A stretch of 64,000 bases of DNA from CAZRCZ01 sp964598765 (GCA_964598765.1 CAZRCZ010000013.1:62001-126000); one strand, 5' to 3'. Shown: positions 48,749-60,000, counted from the first letter of the stretch. Program-made: numbers and translations. The notes: generated by a model from the letters alone, not told the origin.

Positions 48749-51484
48749 TCATTCCTTGACTCGCTCCGGAGATTGTTCGCGGCTTGCTCGGATCAACTCG
48801 TCGAGAATCTGAAGTGCTTGAAGCGGCGTGATCCGGCTGATGTCCAACCGCCCCAGCGCGGTCAGGATCGGATGCTCACCCGCGCCGAACAGGTCCGGTT
48901 GACGGAGCGCGGGAAGATTCGAGGTCTCTTCCGATTCGACGTGTCCAAACATATCGGGCAGGGACGAGGAAATTGAGGAAGGAGCGGGGATGGCGTCGAG
49001 ACCGGGCGATTGCGTATTCGGCGCGCCCGCGACACCGCGCGAACATTCCAACTCGAAAAGAATCTCGCGCGCCCGCGCGACGACGTCGGGCGGAATTCCG
49101 GCCAGCCGCGCCGCGTGAATGCCGTAAGAATGATCGGAGCTTCCGAGCGCGATCTGGTAGAGGAACGTGATTTCCTCCCCTTCCTCCTTCACGGCGACGT
49201 TGTAATTCTTGACCCGCTTGAATTTTCCCTCCAACTCCGCCAACTCGTGATAATGGGTCGCAAACAGGGTTTTCGCGCGCCGCTTTTTTTTCTCATGCAG
49301 ATATTCGATCACCGCCCAAGCGATGGAAAGCCCGTCGTAGGTGGACGTGCCGCGTCCGATCTCGTCGAGAATGACCAAACTCTTCTGCGTCGCGTTGTTC
49401 AAGATGTTCGCCGTCTCGGTCATCTCGACCAAGAACGTGCTCTGTCCCTTCGTGAGATAATCGGTCGCGCCGACGCGGGTGAAAATGCGATCCACCAATC
49501 CGATCCGCGCCGAGACCGCCGGAACGAACGAACCCATGTGCGCCATGAGCGTGATGAGCGCGACTTGTCGGATGAACGTGGATTTGCCCGCCATGTTCGG
49601 TCCGGTGATGACCCAAATCTGCCGCTCGCGGTTGTCGAGCGCGACATCGTTGGGAACGAACGCGCGATCGGTCAAGCGCGCCTCGACGACGGGATGGCGT
49701 CCGGCGCGAATCTCAATCAGGTCCGAGCCGTCGAGTTCGGGGCGAATGTAGCCACCTTGAATCGCGGCTTCGGCCAGACTTAGCAGGGCGTCGGAGGCGG
49801 CAAGTTCGCCCGCCAGCGTCTGAATTACGCCTGTTTCGCTCTCGACGGCGTGACGGAGGCTTTCAAAAAGCTCGTATTCCAATTCGTTAATTTTTTCCTC
49901 CGCGCCGAGGATCAATGCCTCCTTCTCCTTCAATTCCGGCGTGACGTAGCGCTCGCCGTTGGTCAGCGTTTGGCGCCGCTCCCAATCCGAGGGAACCTTG
50001 GCGGCGTTCGCGTGGCTGACTTCGATGTAATAACCAAAAATATGATTGAAGCCGATTTTGAGACTGCCGATTCCGGTCCGCTCAATTTCCTTTTTCTTGA
50101 GATGACTGATCCAATCCTTGCCTCCGCGCGCGACCTCGCGCAGTTCATCGAGCCGCGCATTGTAGCCGTCGCGGATCATCCCTCCCTCGCGAAGACCGAC
50201 CGGCGGCTCCTCGGTCAACGCTCCCTCCAGCAGGTCGGCCAGTTCAGCGAGCGTCGCCATACCCGAGCCGAGTTGGGCAAGTTTGCCCCGTCCGTGTCGA
50301 ACGAGCGCAGATTTGATCGAGGGGACTTCGCGGAGCGAACGGGCCAGCGAAAGCAAATCGCGCGCGTTGGCCGTCCGGCAGTGAACGCGGCTCAGGATGC
50401 GCTCCAAGTCGCGCACTCCCTTCAATCCCGCCATGAGTTGCTGGCGAAACGGCGCAAGCGCGATGAGCGCTTCAATCGAATCCTGCCGACGGATGATTTC
50501 CTCCAAGTCGTTCTGCGGTTGCAGAATCCATTGGCGAAGAAGGCGTCCTCCCATGGGCGTCTGGGTGTGATCCAAAATTTCGAGAAGCGTTCCGGTTGTC
50601 TTTCCGTCAATCAGATTGCGCGTCAATTCGAGCGAGCGTTGCGTGACGGCGTCCAGCGCAAGGAAATCGGCCGGGGAATAGATTTCGAGATGATGAATGT
50701 GCCCCAGCGCTCGGCGTTGCGTTTGCCGAAGGTAAGCAACGAGCGCGCCTGCGGCGCAAACCGCCGCGGGAAAATCCTCCGCGCCGAATCCTTCCAAGCT
50801 GTGAACCTTGAGTTGCTCCATCAGCGCGGAGCGAGCCGGATCAAGTTTTATTAACCCTGCGTCAATTCGCGTGCGCATCGTCCGAGCGGGACCCGAATCG
50901 GCGATTTCGCCGCCGAACAGTTGCAGATCATCCTCAGTCGCCAAAACTTCGGCGGGTCCGATCCGCGCAATCTCGTCCTGAAGCGCGGCGCGCGAATCAT
51001 CACCCGTGAATTGCGTCGCCGAAAGATCGCCCGTCGAAAGATCGCACCGCGCCAAGCCCCATCGTCCGGCGTGCCGCGCCGCGCAGACCAAATAATTGTG
51101 GCTTTTGTCTTCGAGAAGCGATTCCTCGATGAGCGTGCCGGGCGTCACGATCCGCACGACGGCGCGATCCACCGGACGCCCCTTGACCTCTTTGGCATCC
51201 TCCATCTGCTCGCAGATCGCCACTTTTTTCCCCGCGCGGACCAGCTTGCCGAGATAGCTTTCCAAGGCGTGATAGGGGATGCCCGCCAGCGGAAGCGTCC
51301 GCCCGTTGCCGACGTGTTTTTTGGTGAGCGTGATGTTCAGGATGCGCGAGGTTTCCTGCGCGTCCTCGCCGAACGTCTCGTAAAAATCGCCGATACGATA
51401 GAGGAGAATTTCGTTCGGATGTTCCCCCTTCACGCGCAAATAATGGCGCACCATCGGGGTCGGGAGCGAAGCAACGTCGGACAT
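48749..51484 (-). CDS. mutS: DNA mismatch repair protein MutS
   Basis: A 911-residue MutS with the mismatch-contact motif GDFYETFGEDA near the N-terminus, the Walker A GPNMAGKSTF (about 628-637) and the signature DEIGRGTSTYDGLS (about 700). It recognises base mismatches and recruits MutL. Length is typical. A Ser/Pro-rich stretch precedes the C-terminal dimerisation helices. It lies 61 bases after the glycosyltransferase gene stop. Confidence 0.96.
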   Translation of the reverse strand: MSDVASLPTPMVRHYLRVKGEHPNEILLYRIGDFYETFGEDAQETSRILNITLTKKHVGNGRTLPLAGIPYHALESYLGKLVRAGKKVAICEQMEDAKEVKGRPVDRAVVRIVTPGTLIEESLLEDKSHNYLVCAARHAGRWGLARCDLSTGDLSATQFTGDDSRAALQDEIARIGPAEVLATEDDLQLFGGEIADSGPARTMRTRIDAGLIKLDPARSALMEQLKVHSLEGFGAEDFPAAVCAAGALVAYLRQTQRRALGHIHHLEIYSPADFLALDAVTQRSLELTRNLIDGKTTGTLLEILDHTQTPMGGRLLRQWILQPQNDLEEIIRRQDSIEALIALAPFRQQLMAGLKGVRDLERILSRVHCRTANARDLLSLARSLREVPSIKSALVRHGRGKLAQLGSGMATLAELADLLEGALTEEPPVGLREGGMIRDGYNARLDELREVARGGKDWISHLKKKEIERTGIGSLKIGFNHIFGYYIEVSHANAAKVPSDWERRQTLTNGERYVTPELKEKEALILGAEEKINELEYELFESLRHAVESETGVIQTLAGELAASDALLSLAEAAIQGGYIRPELDGSDLIEIRAGRHPVVEARLTDRAFVPNDVALDNRERQIWVITGPNMAGKSTFIRQVALITLMAHMGSFVPAVSARIGLVDRIFTRVGATDYLTKGQSTFLVEMTETANILNNATQKSLVILDEIGRGTSTYDGLSIAWAVIEYLHEKKKRRAKTLFATHYHELAELEGKFKRVKNYNVAVKEEGEEITFLYQIALGSSDHSYGIHAARLAGIPPDVVARAREILFELECSRGVAGAPNTQSPGLDAIPAPSSISSSLPDMFGHVESEETSNLPALRQPDLFGAGEHPILTALGRLDISRITPLQALQILDELIRASREQSPERVKE

Positions 51485-51545
51485 GGCGGTATCTTATCCG
51501 CTCAAAATTGTTTCGGCAAGTTGGGAGGCGTGATCTCGCCCAAGA

Positions 51546-52739
51546 TCAAAACAAATCCGTCAATTTCCCCGTCGCCGCCGACCAGCTGAATTCTTCCTCC
51601 ACCCGTTTCCGTCCTTTCCCTCCCAATTCACGACGCGATTCCGGCGAGGCGATGAGTTTCAAAATCGCTTGGGCGATGCCCGCCGGATTGCCGCCGTCGC
51701 AGAGAATTCCCCCTTCGCCGTCGCTGATTAATTCTCGGTGAGGTTTGATGTCGGAAAGGACGACCGCCGTGCCGCACGCCATCGCCTCCAAAACCGCGTT
51801 CGGCATTCCTTCGCCGCGCGAGAGATTGACGAAAACGTCCGCGCTTTGAAGGAGCCGAACCACTTCGGATTCCTCGATTCGTCCGAGGAATCGGATGTGC
51901 GGAGCGACGCCCAATTCCGCCGCCAATTTTTCGAGGATAGACCGTTCCGGACCGAATCCCGCGATGCACAACTCAATTTTTGCCGACGTTTCGCGCAGGA
52001 TCAGCGGCAAGGCTTGAATCAATTCGCGCAATCGTTTTTGGCGAACGAGTCTGCCGGTGTAAACAAGACGGAACACCCGTCGTTCCGAGGATGTGGCACC
52101 GGCGCCCTCGCCGGTGATGGAAGAATCCGAGCCTTCCACAGCCGAGGGCGGCTGTGCCATACGATAAACGTCAAGATTCACGCCGTTGGGAACAACCTCG
52201 ATTTTCAAATCGGGCGCGAACTGGCGGGCCAATTCCGCCAAGCCTTCGCTGTTGGCGATGATCCGCGCCGAGCGACGCCAGACGTTTGCCGTCACCGGCG
52301 CGGCCAGCGCGTGCATCCATCGTTGCGTTTCGGGATGACCGGGAACGTCTTGACCGCGCAGAAGCGTCAAATAAGGAATTTTCGCTCCGCGCAACATTTC
52401 GCGGGCGACGATGCCGGAGGGAATCGTCGAATAGGCCAACACAAGCTCGGGATGAAATTTTTTCAAGATTTCCCGCGCGGCAAAAATTCCAGATACCGCG
52501 AACGAAAGAACCTCCAAGGCGTTGGCGTAATTCAAATGTCGCCGCAAGACGGGAATGCGGAAGATGGAAATTCCTTCCGAGACCTCCTGCGCGGGTTGAT
52601 CCTTGAACTTGGATGTGAGGATGGCGACTTCGTGGCCCATCGCTTGAAGGGCGCGCGACGTATTCAACACCGCCCTTCCCGTTCCGCCTCCCAGCGGGGG
52701 ATACTCATAGGCGATCAGAAGAAGTTTGCGGGGCTTCAT
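51546..52739 (-). CDS. Family 4 glycosyltransferase with an in-frame REP insertion
   Basis: A 397-residue GT-B glycosyltransferase. The N-terminal Rossmann half starts KLLLIAYEYPPLGGGTGRAV. The C-terminal half has the nucleotide-sugar site with the E-x7-E motif in EGMPNAVLEAMACG. Residues about 193-216 (MAQPPSAVEG, then SDSSITGEGAGATS) are encoded by two inverted REP-like palindromes at 52093-52159. They sit in the linker between the two domains, just before FRLVYTGRLVRQKR, where an insert can be tolerated. It overlaps the GT2 gene by 35 bases. The acceptor and sugar are unknown, with cell-surface glycan likely. Confidence 0.87.
   Translation of the reverse strand: MKPRKLLLIAYEYPPLGGGTGRAVLNTSRALQAMGHEVAILTSKFKDQPAQEVSEGISIFRIPVLRRHLNYANALEVLSFAVSGIFAAREILKKFHPELVLAYSTIPSGIVAREMLRGAKIPYLTLLRGQDVPGHPETQRWMHALAAPVTANVWRRSARIIANSEGLAELARQFAPDLKIEVVPNGVNLDVYRMAQPPSAVEGSDSSITGEGAGATSSERRVFRLVYTGRLVRQKRLRELIQALPLILRETSAKIELCIAGFGPERSILEKLAAELGVAPHIRFLGRIEESEVVRLLQSADVFVNLSRGEGMPNAVLEAMACGTAVVLSDIKPHRELISDGEGGILCDGGNPAGIAQAILKLIASPESRRELGGKGRKRVEEEFSWSAATGKLTDLF
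52093..52159. repeat. Inverted pair of REP-like palindromes inside the GT4 gene
   Basis: One unit is GGCACCGGCGCCCTCGCCGG (+TG). The other, inverted, is CACAGCCGAGGGCGGCTGTG. Both fit TGGCACnGnCGCCCTCGn with compensating stem changes. All codons across the pair stay open on the coding strand. Confidence 0.8.
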
Positions 52740-53706
52740 GGGATTGCACGGGGGGGTGCGCGGACGCGGAAGAATCGAATCCGATCAGTTCCTCGACAAT
52801 ATATTGGGGACGCCGCTTGATTTCCTCATAAATGCGTCCCAAGTATTCGCCTATGATGCCGAGCATGACGAGTTGCACGCCTCCCATGACCAACACCGAA
52901 ACGACGATGGTTGACCATCCTCCCGTCGCCTGATACGCGCCCCGCAGACGATTGATGAAGACGTAAAGCGCGTAAGCCAGTCCCGCGCCCGAAAGCGCGA
53001 GACCCAAAATCGTGCTGATGCGGAGCGGCAAAAATGAAAACGAAAAAAAAGCGTCCAGCGCGAGTTTGAAGGAGGACCGGAACGTGTATTTCGGCTCGCC
53101 GGCCTTTCGCGCGGCGCGCTCGTATTCCAATCCCGTCTGACGAAACCCGACCCACGAACGCAAGCCGCGCAGATAACGGTTCCGCTCAGGGATTTTATTC
53201 AGTTCGTCCACGACCCTGCGGCTCATCACGCAGAAATCGCCGGAGTCCATCGGAATGTCAATGTAGGAAATTTTTTTAAGCAGACGATAAAACAGAAACG
53301 CGAACGGGCGGACCAACGGACGCTCGACGCGCGATTTGCGAATGGCATAGACCAAATCCCAATTCCCTTTTTCCTTCTCGCGGATCAAATCGGGTATCAC
53401 CTCCGGCGGGTCTTGCAGATCGCCGTCCATGAGAACCACCGATTCTCCACGCGCGAATTGCATCCCGGCGGTGATGGCGGTCTGGTGTCCGAAATTGCGC
53501 GAGAAACTGACGATCTTGACGCGCGGATCGCGGGCGTTCAGCTCGCGCATGATCCGAAGCGAGCCGTCCTTGCTGTGGTCGTTGACGAAGATCAACTCGA
53601 ACTCGCGTCCGGTGTCCTTCATGGAATTTGTCAGGCGCGCATAAAGCTCATCCAAGTTCTGCTCTTCGCAGTAAATCGGAACGACGATGGAAAGTTCAAC
53701 GCTCAA
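52705..53706 (-). CDS. Family 2 glycosyltransferase (polyprenyl-phosphate sugar transferase type)
   Basis: A 333-residue protein. The GT-A domain (SIVVPIYCEEQNLDELYARL; VNDHSKDGS; DXD-like LMDGDLQDPPEVI) is followed by two C-terminal membrane helices. This is the layout of dolichol-phosphate mannosyltransferase/ArnC/GtrB-like enzymes that load a sugar on undecaprenyl phosphate. It is followed by the GT4 gene with a 35-base overlap and preceded by the transglutaminase gene. Confidence 0.9.
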   Translation of the reverse strand: MSVELSIVVPIYCEEQNLDELYARLTNSMKDTGREFELIFVNDHSKDGSLRIMRELNARDPRVKIVSFSRNFGHQTAITAGMQFARGESVVLMDGDLQDPPEVIPDLIREKEKGNWDLVYAIRKSRVERPLVRPFAFLFYRLLKKISYIDIPMDSGDFCVMSRRVVDELNKIPERNRYLRGLRSWVGFRQTGLEYERAARKAGEPKYTFRSSFKLALDAFFSFSFLPLRISTILGLALSGAGLAYALYVFINRLRGAYQATGGWSTIVVSVLVMGGVQLVMLGIIGEYLGRIYEEIKRRPQYIVEELIGFDSSASAHPPVQSHEAPQTSSDRL

Positions 53707-53761
53707 GAAATGCGCCCCTCAATCACCCGAGCCACGATCTTTCTTCAAAATGTTCCGTCTT

Positions 53762-56122
53762 TCAAGCTTGGCGGAGTTTGGCGGGGGGGTGAAGATCGTG
53801 AACAATTCGCATGGCTTGGAGCCGCTCGTCGGCGGTCGCGGTTTCTCCCGCGTATTTTTGGCGGTAATAAAGCGCGACAAGCCAATCCAATCCCGATCCG
53901 ATCCAACCCGATTGCGCGAGATCGCGGGTCCATTCGGCGGGAGTTTGTCCGGCGGGACGTTGCCAGCCTGATTTTTCGAGCTTACGCAAAAACGCGTCGA
54001 AATAATCAACGCCGGTGCGGAGCAGGCGTCGCGCCATGTTTTTCCTTCGTCGGTAGATCAACCATGCGGCGATCAGCGGGGCGGAAATTATCCATGCGAG
54101 CGCCGACCATCCGGCGGGCGAGCGCTTCGAATCCGATGGATTAGATGGATCGGATTGTTTTCCCTTCGTCGAATAAGATTCCAATCGTTTCCTCAAGGAA
54201 TCCATCAACGCGGCGGCCGATTTGATTCCCGGCAGATTTCGCGCGCTTTTCAAAAGCGTGATTTGTTTATGGGATGAATAGTCAATGACGTAACGTTGCC
54301 ATTGAATCCGCAGGTATTCGGACACGTTTTCCAGCATGGTCGTCTTGGTTAATCCATAGGCCGCGCGTCCGGCGCTGTCGGCGGGACTGGGGTCAATCGT
54401 CAGCCAACCGGGTCCGTCCAGCCATACCTCCGTCCATGCGTGCGCGTCGCTTTGCCTGACCACATAGGTCCCGGCCATGTTGTTCCAATCAGTGGTGTAA
54501 AAGCCGTTGATGATCCGCGCCGGAATTCCCTGCGAGCGAAGCATGAGCGCCAGCGCCGTGGCGAAATACTCGCAGTGCCCCTTCTTGGTCCGGAACAGAA
54601 ATGCCTCGATCGGGTGAACGCCGCGCGGCGTCTCCGGCGCGAGCGCGTAGCGGAAGCCGGAGTGAAAGAAACGGATGAGTTGCAAAACCATTTCCGGCTT
54701 GGTGGGGCCGGGAGCGACTCGCTCGGCAAGATCGCGGATTTTTTCCGTGAGGGGCGTCGGTGGAAGCTCCAGATTGATCAGCTTTTCCTCGGCTTGGAGC
54801 GTCAGTGGCTTTCCCTGCGTCAGCCACGCGTCCTCGATTTCCGCGTTTTGTTTCCGGAATTTCGCCAGTTTCGCCGCCTGCGCTTCCCGGTCTCCCTCGA
54901 GTTCCAGAATCGCGGCGCGCTCTTCGCGGCGCCGGGTTTCGGCGCGGATCAAATCGGGAAGCATCGGCGTCGCCTCCTCGACCAGATGGGACGTGACCGT
55001 ATAAGTGAACGGATTGGTGTAAGCCCCTTCGCGGTTCCGTCCCATCGCAATCACCTGAATCCCGGTCGTTTCGTAATCGAATCGAACCCGCAATTCGCGG
55101 TGGAAATCCACGGCCAGCGGAAGGGAGGCCACAAAAACCCGCGCCGTCACGTCGGGATTTTGATAAATCGTGAGATTAATGTTTTGTCCGCGCTGGCGGG
55201 ATTCGATCTTGGGGTCCAGTTGCGGCCACTCGACAATCGCCGGCTCGCGCCGGAGCGGCGAGCGTTTCCATCTCGCCTCATCGTATTGCTCCAACGCCAA
55301 TCCCCTCAACCGAAGATTGGAGGGACGATGCTCCTTGTGCCCTTCGGGCCAACCCAATTCCACGCGCATCACCACGGTCTGGTCCGGCGTGAGTTGCTTG
55401 AATTCGCCGAATTCAATCTCCTCGGCGAAACCGGTCAGCGATTCGGGAGGAACGTCGCGCCCGCTCAACGGCGCGTTCAATTGCGTGACCGAGAGGTGGG
55501 GGATCAAAAGAAAACTCGCGACGATCAAGATCAGGATCAGGACTGAAACCGACGCGCCGAAACGAATCGTCCGGCGGAGCGCGGCGGGAGAGGAGGTTTC
55601 GATCTCTCCACTCACTTTCTCCTTTTCCCGCCCGATGCTGTAAAGAACCAATCCCAGCGTCGCCAAGACGACGTATCCGATGAAAAAGAACATGAAATAA
55701 AAGGCGACGGTGATGACGGACGCCGAAAGCAAAATGAAAAAGCAGATGATCTGAGCGTGAAGATAATCCTTGGCTTTGCTCAAGGTGTAACACTTGAGCA
55801 AAATCAGGAAGAGCCAAAGGTCCAGAACGAACCGGAAGGCATGGCGGTAACCGATCAAAAGCAGAAGCGCGACCACGGTCAAGATCAGGAGATTGGCCAT
55901 CCAAGCCCGCCACCACGAAAAGGGGCGTCGAAGCCGATAGCCGAAAAGAAGGGCGATTAGAAAAGTCGCGCCGACAACGGGTTGAATTTCGCGGGTCGCC
56001 GCCAGCGAGAAAAAAGCGAGCAAAGCCAGAAGAAACGTGACGTTCCTTTGAAGCGTTTCGAAGGACAAGACGGCCTTGGACTCCGAGGCGGCGGAATTAA
56101 AGGAAAAACCCGTGGCGCGCAT
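53762..56122 (-). CDS. TgpA-type transmembrane transglutaminase-like protein
   Basis: A 786-residue membrane protein. It has about six N-terminal helices (TgpA_N domain), a periplasmic transglutaminase core with the triad Cys in KKGHCEYFATALALMLRSQG, His in QSDAHAWTEVW and Asp in LTIDPSP, then a last helix and a C-terminal DUF4129-like tail. Probably a protease or amidotransferase in the envelope, often linked to a MoxR/DUF58 operon. Those partners are not seen here. ATG 56122 is preferred over the longer frame to 56194. Confidence 0.86.
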   Translation of the reverse strand: MRATGFSFNSAASESKAVLSFETLQRNVTFLLALLAFFSLAATREIQPVVGATFLIALLFGYRLRRPFSWWRAWMANLLILTVVALLLLIGYRHAFRFVLDLWLFLILLKCYTLSKAKDYLHAQIICFFILLSASVITVAFYFMFFFIGYVVLATLGLVLYSIGREKEKVSGEIETSSPAALRRTIRFGASVSVLILILIVASFLLIPHLSVTQLNAPLSGRDVPPESLTGFAEEIEFGEFKQLTPDQTVVMRVELGWPEGHKEHRPSNLRLRGLALEQYDEARWKRSPLRREPAIVEWPQLDPKIESRQRGQNINLTIYQNPDVTARVFVASLPLAVDFHRELRVRFDYETTGIQVIAMGRNREGAYTNPFTYTVTSHLVEEATPMLPDLIRAETRRREERAAILELEGDREAQAAKLAKFRKQNAEIEDAWLTQGKPLTLQAEEKLINLELPPTPLTEKIRDLAERVAPGPTKPEMVLQLIRFFHSGFRYALAPETPRGVHPIEAFLFRTKKGHCEYFATALALMLRSQGIPARIINGFYTTDWNNMAGTYVVRQSDAHAWTEVWLDGPGWLTIDPSPADSAGRAAYGLTKTTMLENVSEYLRIQWQRYVIDYSSHKQITLLKSARNLPGIKSAAALMDSLRKRLESYSTKGKQSDPSNPSDSKRSPAGWSALAWIISAPLIAAWLIYRRRKNMARRLLRTGVDYFDAFLRKLEKSGWQRPAGQTPAEWTRDLAQSGWIGSGLDWLVALYYRQKYAGETATADERLQAMRIVHDLHPPAKLRQA

Positions 56123-56252
56123 CCGAAACAAGACATGTCTCCTCTGGCGGAACTGAAAACCATGATGACCCCGCCGGACGCTAAGGGACAACAAGAATCC
56201 GTCCTGAGCCTATTTTCCTTGGATTCCAATTCCTTGGCTTCTTGGCAGTTGG

Positions 56253-57080
56253 TCACCACCCAATTGTTTCCAACGCCACGGTCGGAACAACGGGTCCTTC
56301 ACAGCATATCCGCCGATAACCCTTGCGCGTCGTGACGACGCAACCTTGACACGCGCCAATGCCGCAACCCATCTGATTTTCGAGCGACGCCTGCCCTTCC
56401 AATCCCGCTTTGCGCATTCGCTTGAGCAAATCGTTCATCATCGGGTTGGGTCCGCAGGTGAAGATCGAGATGCCCGGCTCGAAAAATCGCTCTGCGGCCT
56501 GCGTGCAAAATTCCTTCGCTCCGCGCGAGCCGTCGTCGGTCGTGAGGACGAGCTTATCCACGAGGGGCTCGATTTGATCGAGCAAGACAAATTCCCTCGC
56601 CGTTCGCGCGCCATAGCAGAAAATAATTTCGGGCGGTCCTCCCGGCGAGTCGGCGCGCCAGTCCGACATCGGATCGGAGCCCCCCGCCGCTTTTCTCTCC
56701 CGAACTTCTTGCGCCAGAAGCAAGAGCGGCGCGACGCCGACGCCTCCGGCGACGAGCAACATCTTGCGCGCGCCTCGCCAGTCGAAATGCAATCCCAGCG
56801 GCGCGAGCATGTCCACCCGCGTCCCCGGCGCCATGTCCCCCAAAATTCGCGTTCCCGGTCCGATGACCTTGATGAGCGCGGTGAACGTCCCCGCTTTTTT
56901 GTCAGCCGTGCAAATGCTAAAGGGACGACGCAAAAGCGGATCGGAATTCGCGCTGGGGCGAATGTTGACGAATTGCCCCGGACGCGCGGCCTCGGCGATT
57001 TCCGCGTTTTCGTAGGTGTGAAGATACGAGCCGGGAACGAGCAACTCGTTCTTCACCAGCGGAACGACGTATTGATTCAT
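56253..57080 (-). CDS. pyrK: Dihydroorotate dehydrogenase electron-transfer subunit (PyrK-like)
   Basis: A 275-residue FAD/NAD(P) reductase. The FAD motif is RRPFSIC, the NAD site GGVGVAPLLLL, and the 2Fe-2S cluster is bound by Cys in GCGIGACQGCVV and a fourth in RRICCEG. It passes electrons between NAD and the PyrD catalytic subunit in pyrimidine synthesis. PyrD itself is not here. The start overlaps the stop of the giant cytochrome/WD40 gene by ATGA, an unusual partnership. Other family reductases (hydrogenase or sulfide reductase gamma) are alternatives. Confidence 0.82.
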   Translation of the reverse strand: MNQYVVPLVKNELLVPGSYLHTYENAEIAEAARPGQFVNIRPSANSDPLLRRPFSICTADKKAGTFTALIKVIGPGTRILGDMAPGTRVDMLAPLGLHFDWRGARKMLLVAGGVGVAPLLLLAQEVRERKAAGGSDPMSDWRADSPGGPPEIIFCYGARTAREFVLLDQIEPLVDKLVLTTDDGSRGAKEFCTQAAERFFEPGISIFTCGPNPMMNDLLKRMRKAGLEGQASLENQMGCGIGACQGCVVTTRKGYRRICCEGPVVPTVALETIGW

Positions 57081-60000
57081 CGCACGGCGTCCAAAAATTT
57101 GTCGCTTTTGTCGTTTCCGGCGGCGATGGAACTTCCCGGCTTCGATCCGCCGTTGCCGATTTTCAATTCAATCGGCGGACCGAGGAAAACCGGCGATGTC
57201 GAGCGGGTCTCGATCCGCGCCTGAACGTGGATCGTGCGCGTCAGCGGTTGGACCCACGGCTCGACGAAAATCCGGATCGGGCGGTCATTTTCGTCTTCGC
57301 GCACGAGAATTCCGTTCAGGCCGGTGTCCAACACGCGGACGCCGAACGGAAGATTCAAGACGCTCAGCGGCACGCGACTGGTGACGCCGTTGAATCGGTC
57401 GAGCGTCACCATCATGTTTCCCGTTTGTCCGGGTTCGAGCGCGACTTTTTGGACGTCGCTTTTCACATGGATGTCGGGATTCTGCCGAATCGTGACCGCG
57501 CCGAATCCCGCCTCGCGCTTGGCTTCCTTACCGTCCACGACCGAGCGGGCGACCGCCTTGAAGTTGGATCCGTAAGCGGAGGATTTGGCATCGGGCGCGG
57601 CTTTGAGCGCGAGATTGATCGAATCCTCGCCGGAAAGAATCACGCCGTTTTCCGCGCTGTAGCCTTCGGGGAGTCCCTCGATCTTCACTTCAATCGGCTC
57701 GCTGAATCCGTCGCGCCGACGCGCGCGAACGTTCAGCGCGACGCTGTCCCCCGCCGGAACGTTCGGCCAATAGGGATCGGCGACGATGTCGTAGTCGGGT
57801 TGCGGCGAGCGGAACATCAGACGATAGGCGAAATTGTCGCCACCCCGCTCGTCGGCGTCCTTGATCCGAAGAATGAAATCACCGTCGCGCGGCGGGACGA
57901 ATTCAAGGAACGAATCCCCCGGCGGCGCCCCCTCGAAATCCACGTCGTCGTTGCGCCAATAGAGCGTGTAAACGGGCATCCCATTCGGCGCGAAGGTCGT
58001 TCCGGGGGGATGAATCTCAACCTTATAAACCGGCGTGTTGACGGCATGATGCTCCGGCGTCGTGCCGAAGTAGCCGATGCGTTGTCCCGTCGCCGTCGCT
58101 TGAAAAACCACGTCCTCGTCGGCGTAGCCGGGAAGCGACCGGACGCGGATGATCTCCGATCCGATCATGATGTAATCGCCGATTTTCATGTCGGTCCAGT
58201 CGGCGATGCGAATCCCCGCGGATTTGGAATCGCGGTCGGACAGGCTCATCACGCTTTGCGCCGTGCATCGGACGGTCGCCAATTCCAGCGGCTTGCCGTC
58301 GGGTTCGAGAATATCAATCACCGAATCCAATTCCGAACCTTGCCGCGCCGCCGAGACTTCGATGAGAATTTTTTGCCCCTTCTTCGCCGAGAAACGATAA
58401 TGGTCCTGATCCACGACGCCCGCCGCGCTTGATTTGATTTTGCCGTTGATCGTCACGGGAAACGGAACGACCTGCGCTTGTTTGGCGTCGTCGTTCGGTT
58501 CGGCTTCCTGAATTTCGTCGCTTCGCAAGAGCGCCACTTGCGGAGCTGGAATCGGATTCCCTTCGACCCCCGGAATCGGAAGCGCCATCGTTTGACCCGG
58601 TTTCGCGTCGTCCGGCGGCTTGACTTCAATTTCGCTCGCGCCACCCAGATTAAATCCCTTCACCTGAATTTTCTGCGGCGCGCCGACCTTGACGCCGAGC
58701 GGGAAAAATTCGGTGACGTAGGAAAAATCGCCGACGTGCAGACGGTATCCCGCGCTCCCGAGATTCTTGTCGCTCAATTCGACAATGAAATCCCCAGCCG
58801 CGGCGAATTTGTGGCCGAGACGGGTTGCGTCTCCCCCTTTGTCGTCGCTCGACGCCAGAACTTTTCCGCCCTCGTCCATGATTTTCAGCAACGGTTGCAG
58901 AGCGGTGTCGGTCACGACGAAAACCAATTCCTCTCCTTCTTTCGCTTGGAATTTGAATTTATCCACGTCGCCGGAACGGCCGATCGAGCCGCCAATTGTC
59001 GCGGGAATTGGAATGACCTGTGCTTCCGCCGTCGCGTCGTTCGGCTCCTTTTCTCCCGTGTCGGCCCAAGGGACGACCGTGAATTCCATCGCGTTGGTGA
59101 TGCCGGTCGGCGTGCGGAACATGAGGTAATGCGTTCCGACGGGGGTGTCCTTGCCGACGGTCAAATCCATTTTCAATTTGTGCGGTTGGGCGTTGTCCAC
59201 GATGAACGCGCCGGTGTCGCCCGGAGGACGCTTGAGTTCGGCGATTTTCAGTTTCTCATTCTTGACCAGCTTGACGGTCAGATTCGGATTGGAGAAAAGC
59301 GGCTCCGGATCGTCCAGACTAATCCCGCGCACTTCGAGCGTGTGCGTCGTGCCGCGCGTCGAGCGGTTCGGAGAAATAGACTGAAGCGAGGCGGGAATTT
59401 TTGCGTTGATGATCACGTTGTCCACGTCGAGATTTTTGATCTTCTTCCGCTCGCCCGACGCGGATTTCTGCTCCTTGGATTCCAACTTCGATTTGAGAAA
59501 TCCCTTGAGCGGTCCCGGCGCGGGGCGCGGGTTGGTCGCGCTCAGGAGCCGTCCGCTCGCCGCTTCGTAAATCGCGCTCGACGCGTCGTAGCGTCCCGCC
59601 GCGAGGCGTTGTCCGTCCGGACTCAACGCCAGCGCCATCACCCAATCGGACTGCGGCTCGTAGGTCGCCGATTCCAGTAGTGTCTCGGCGTTCCACGCCT
59701 TGATCCGTTTGTCCTCCGAGGCGGTGTAGATCGTCTTGCCGTCGGGGGAATAAATCAGGTGAAGCACGGCGGCGTCGTGCGCGAAGGAGGATTTCAACAG
59801 CGTCGCGCCGGTGAGCGATGCTTCCGAGAAATTTTTGAGTGACTTCTCCACGTCCCACACGCGGATCATTTTGTCCATGCCGCCGGCGGCGACCCGTTTG
59901 CCGGAGGGATCAAACGCGACGGCGTAAACCGGACCGAGCGAATCGGAGAGCGTCAGAATCCGCTTGCCGCTCTCGACCTCCCAAATTTTCACCGTGCGAT

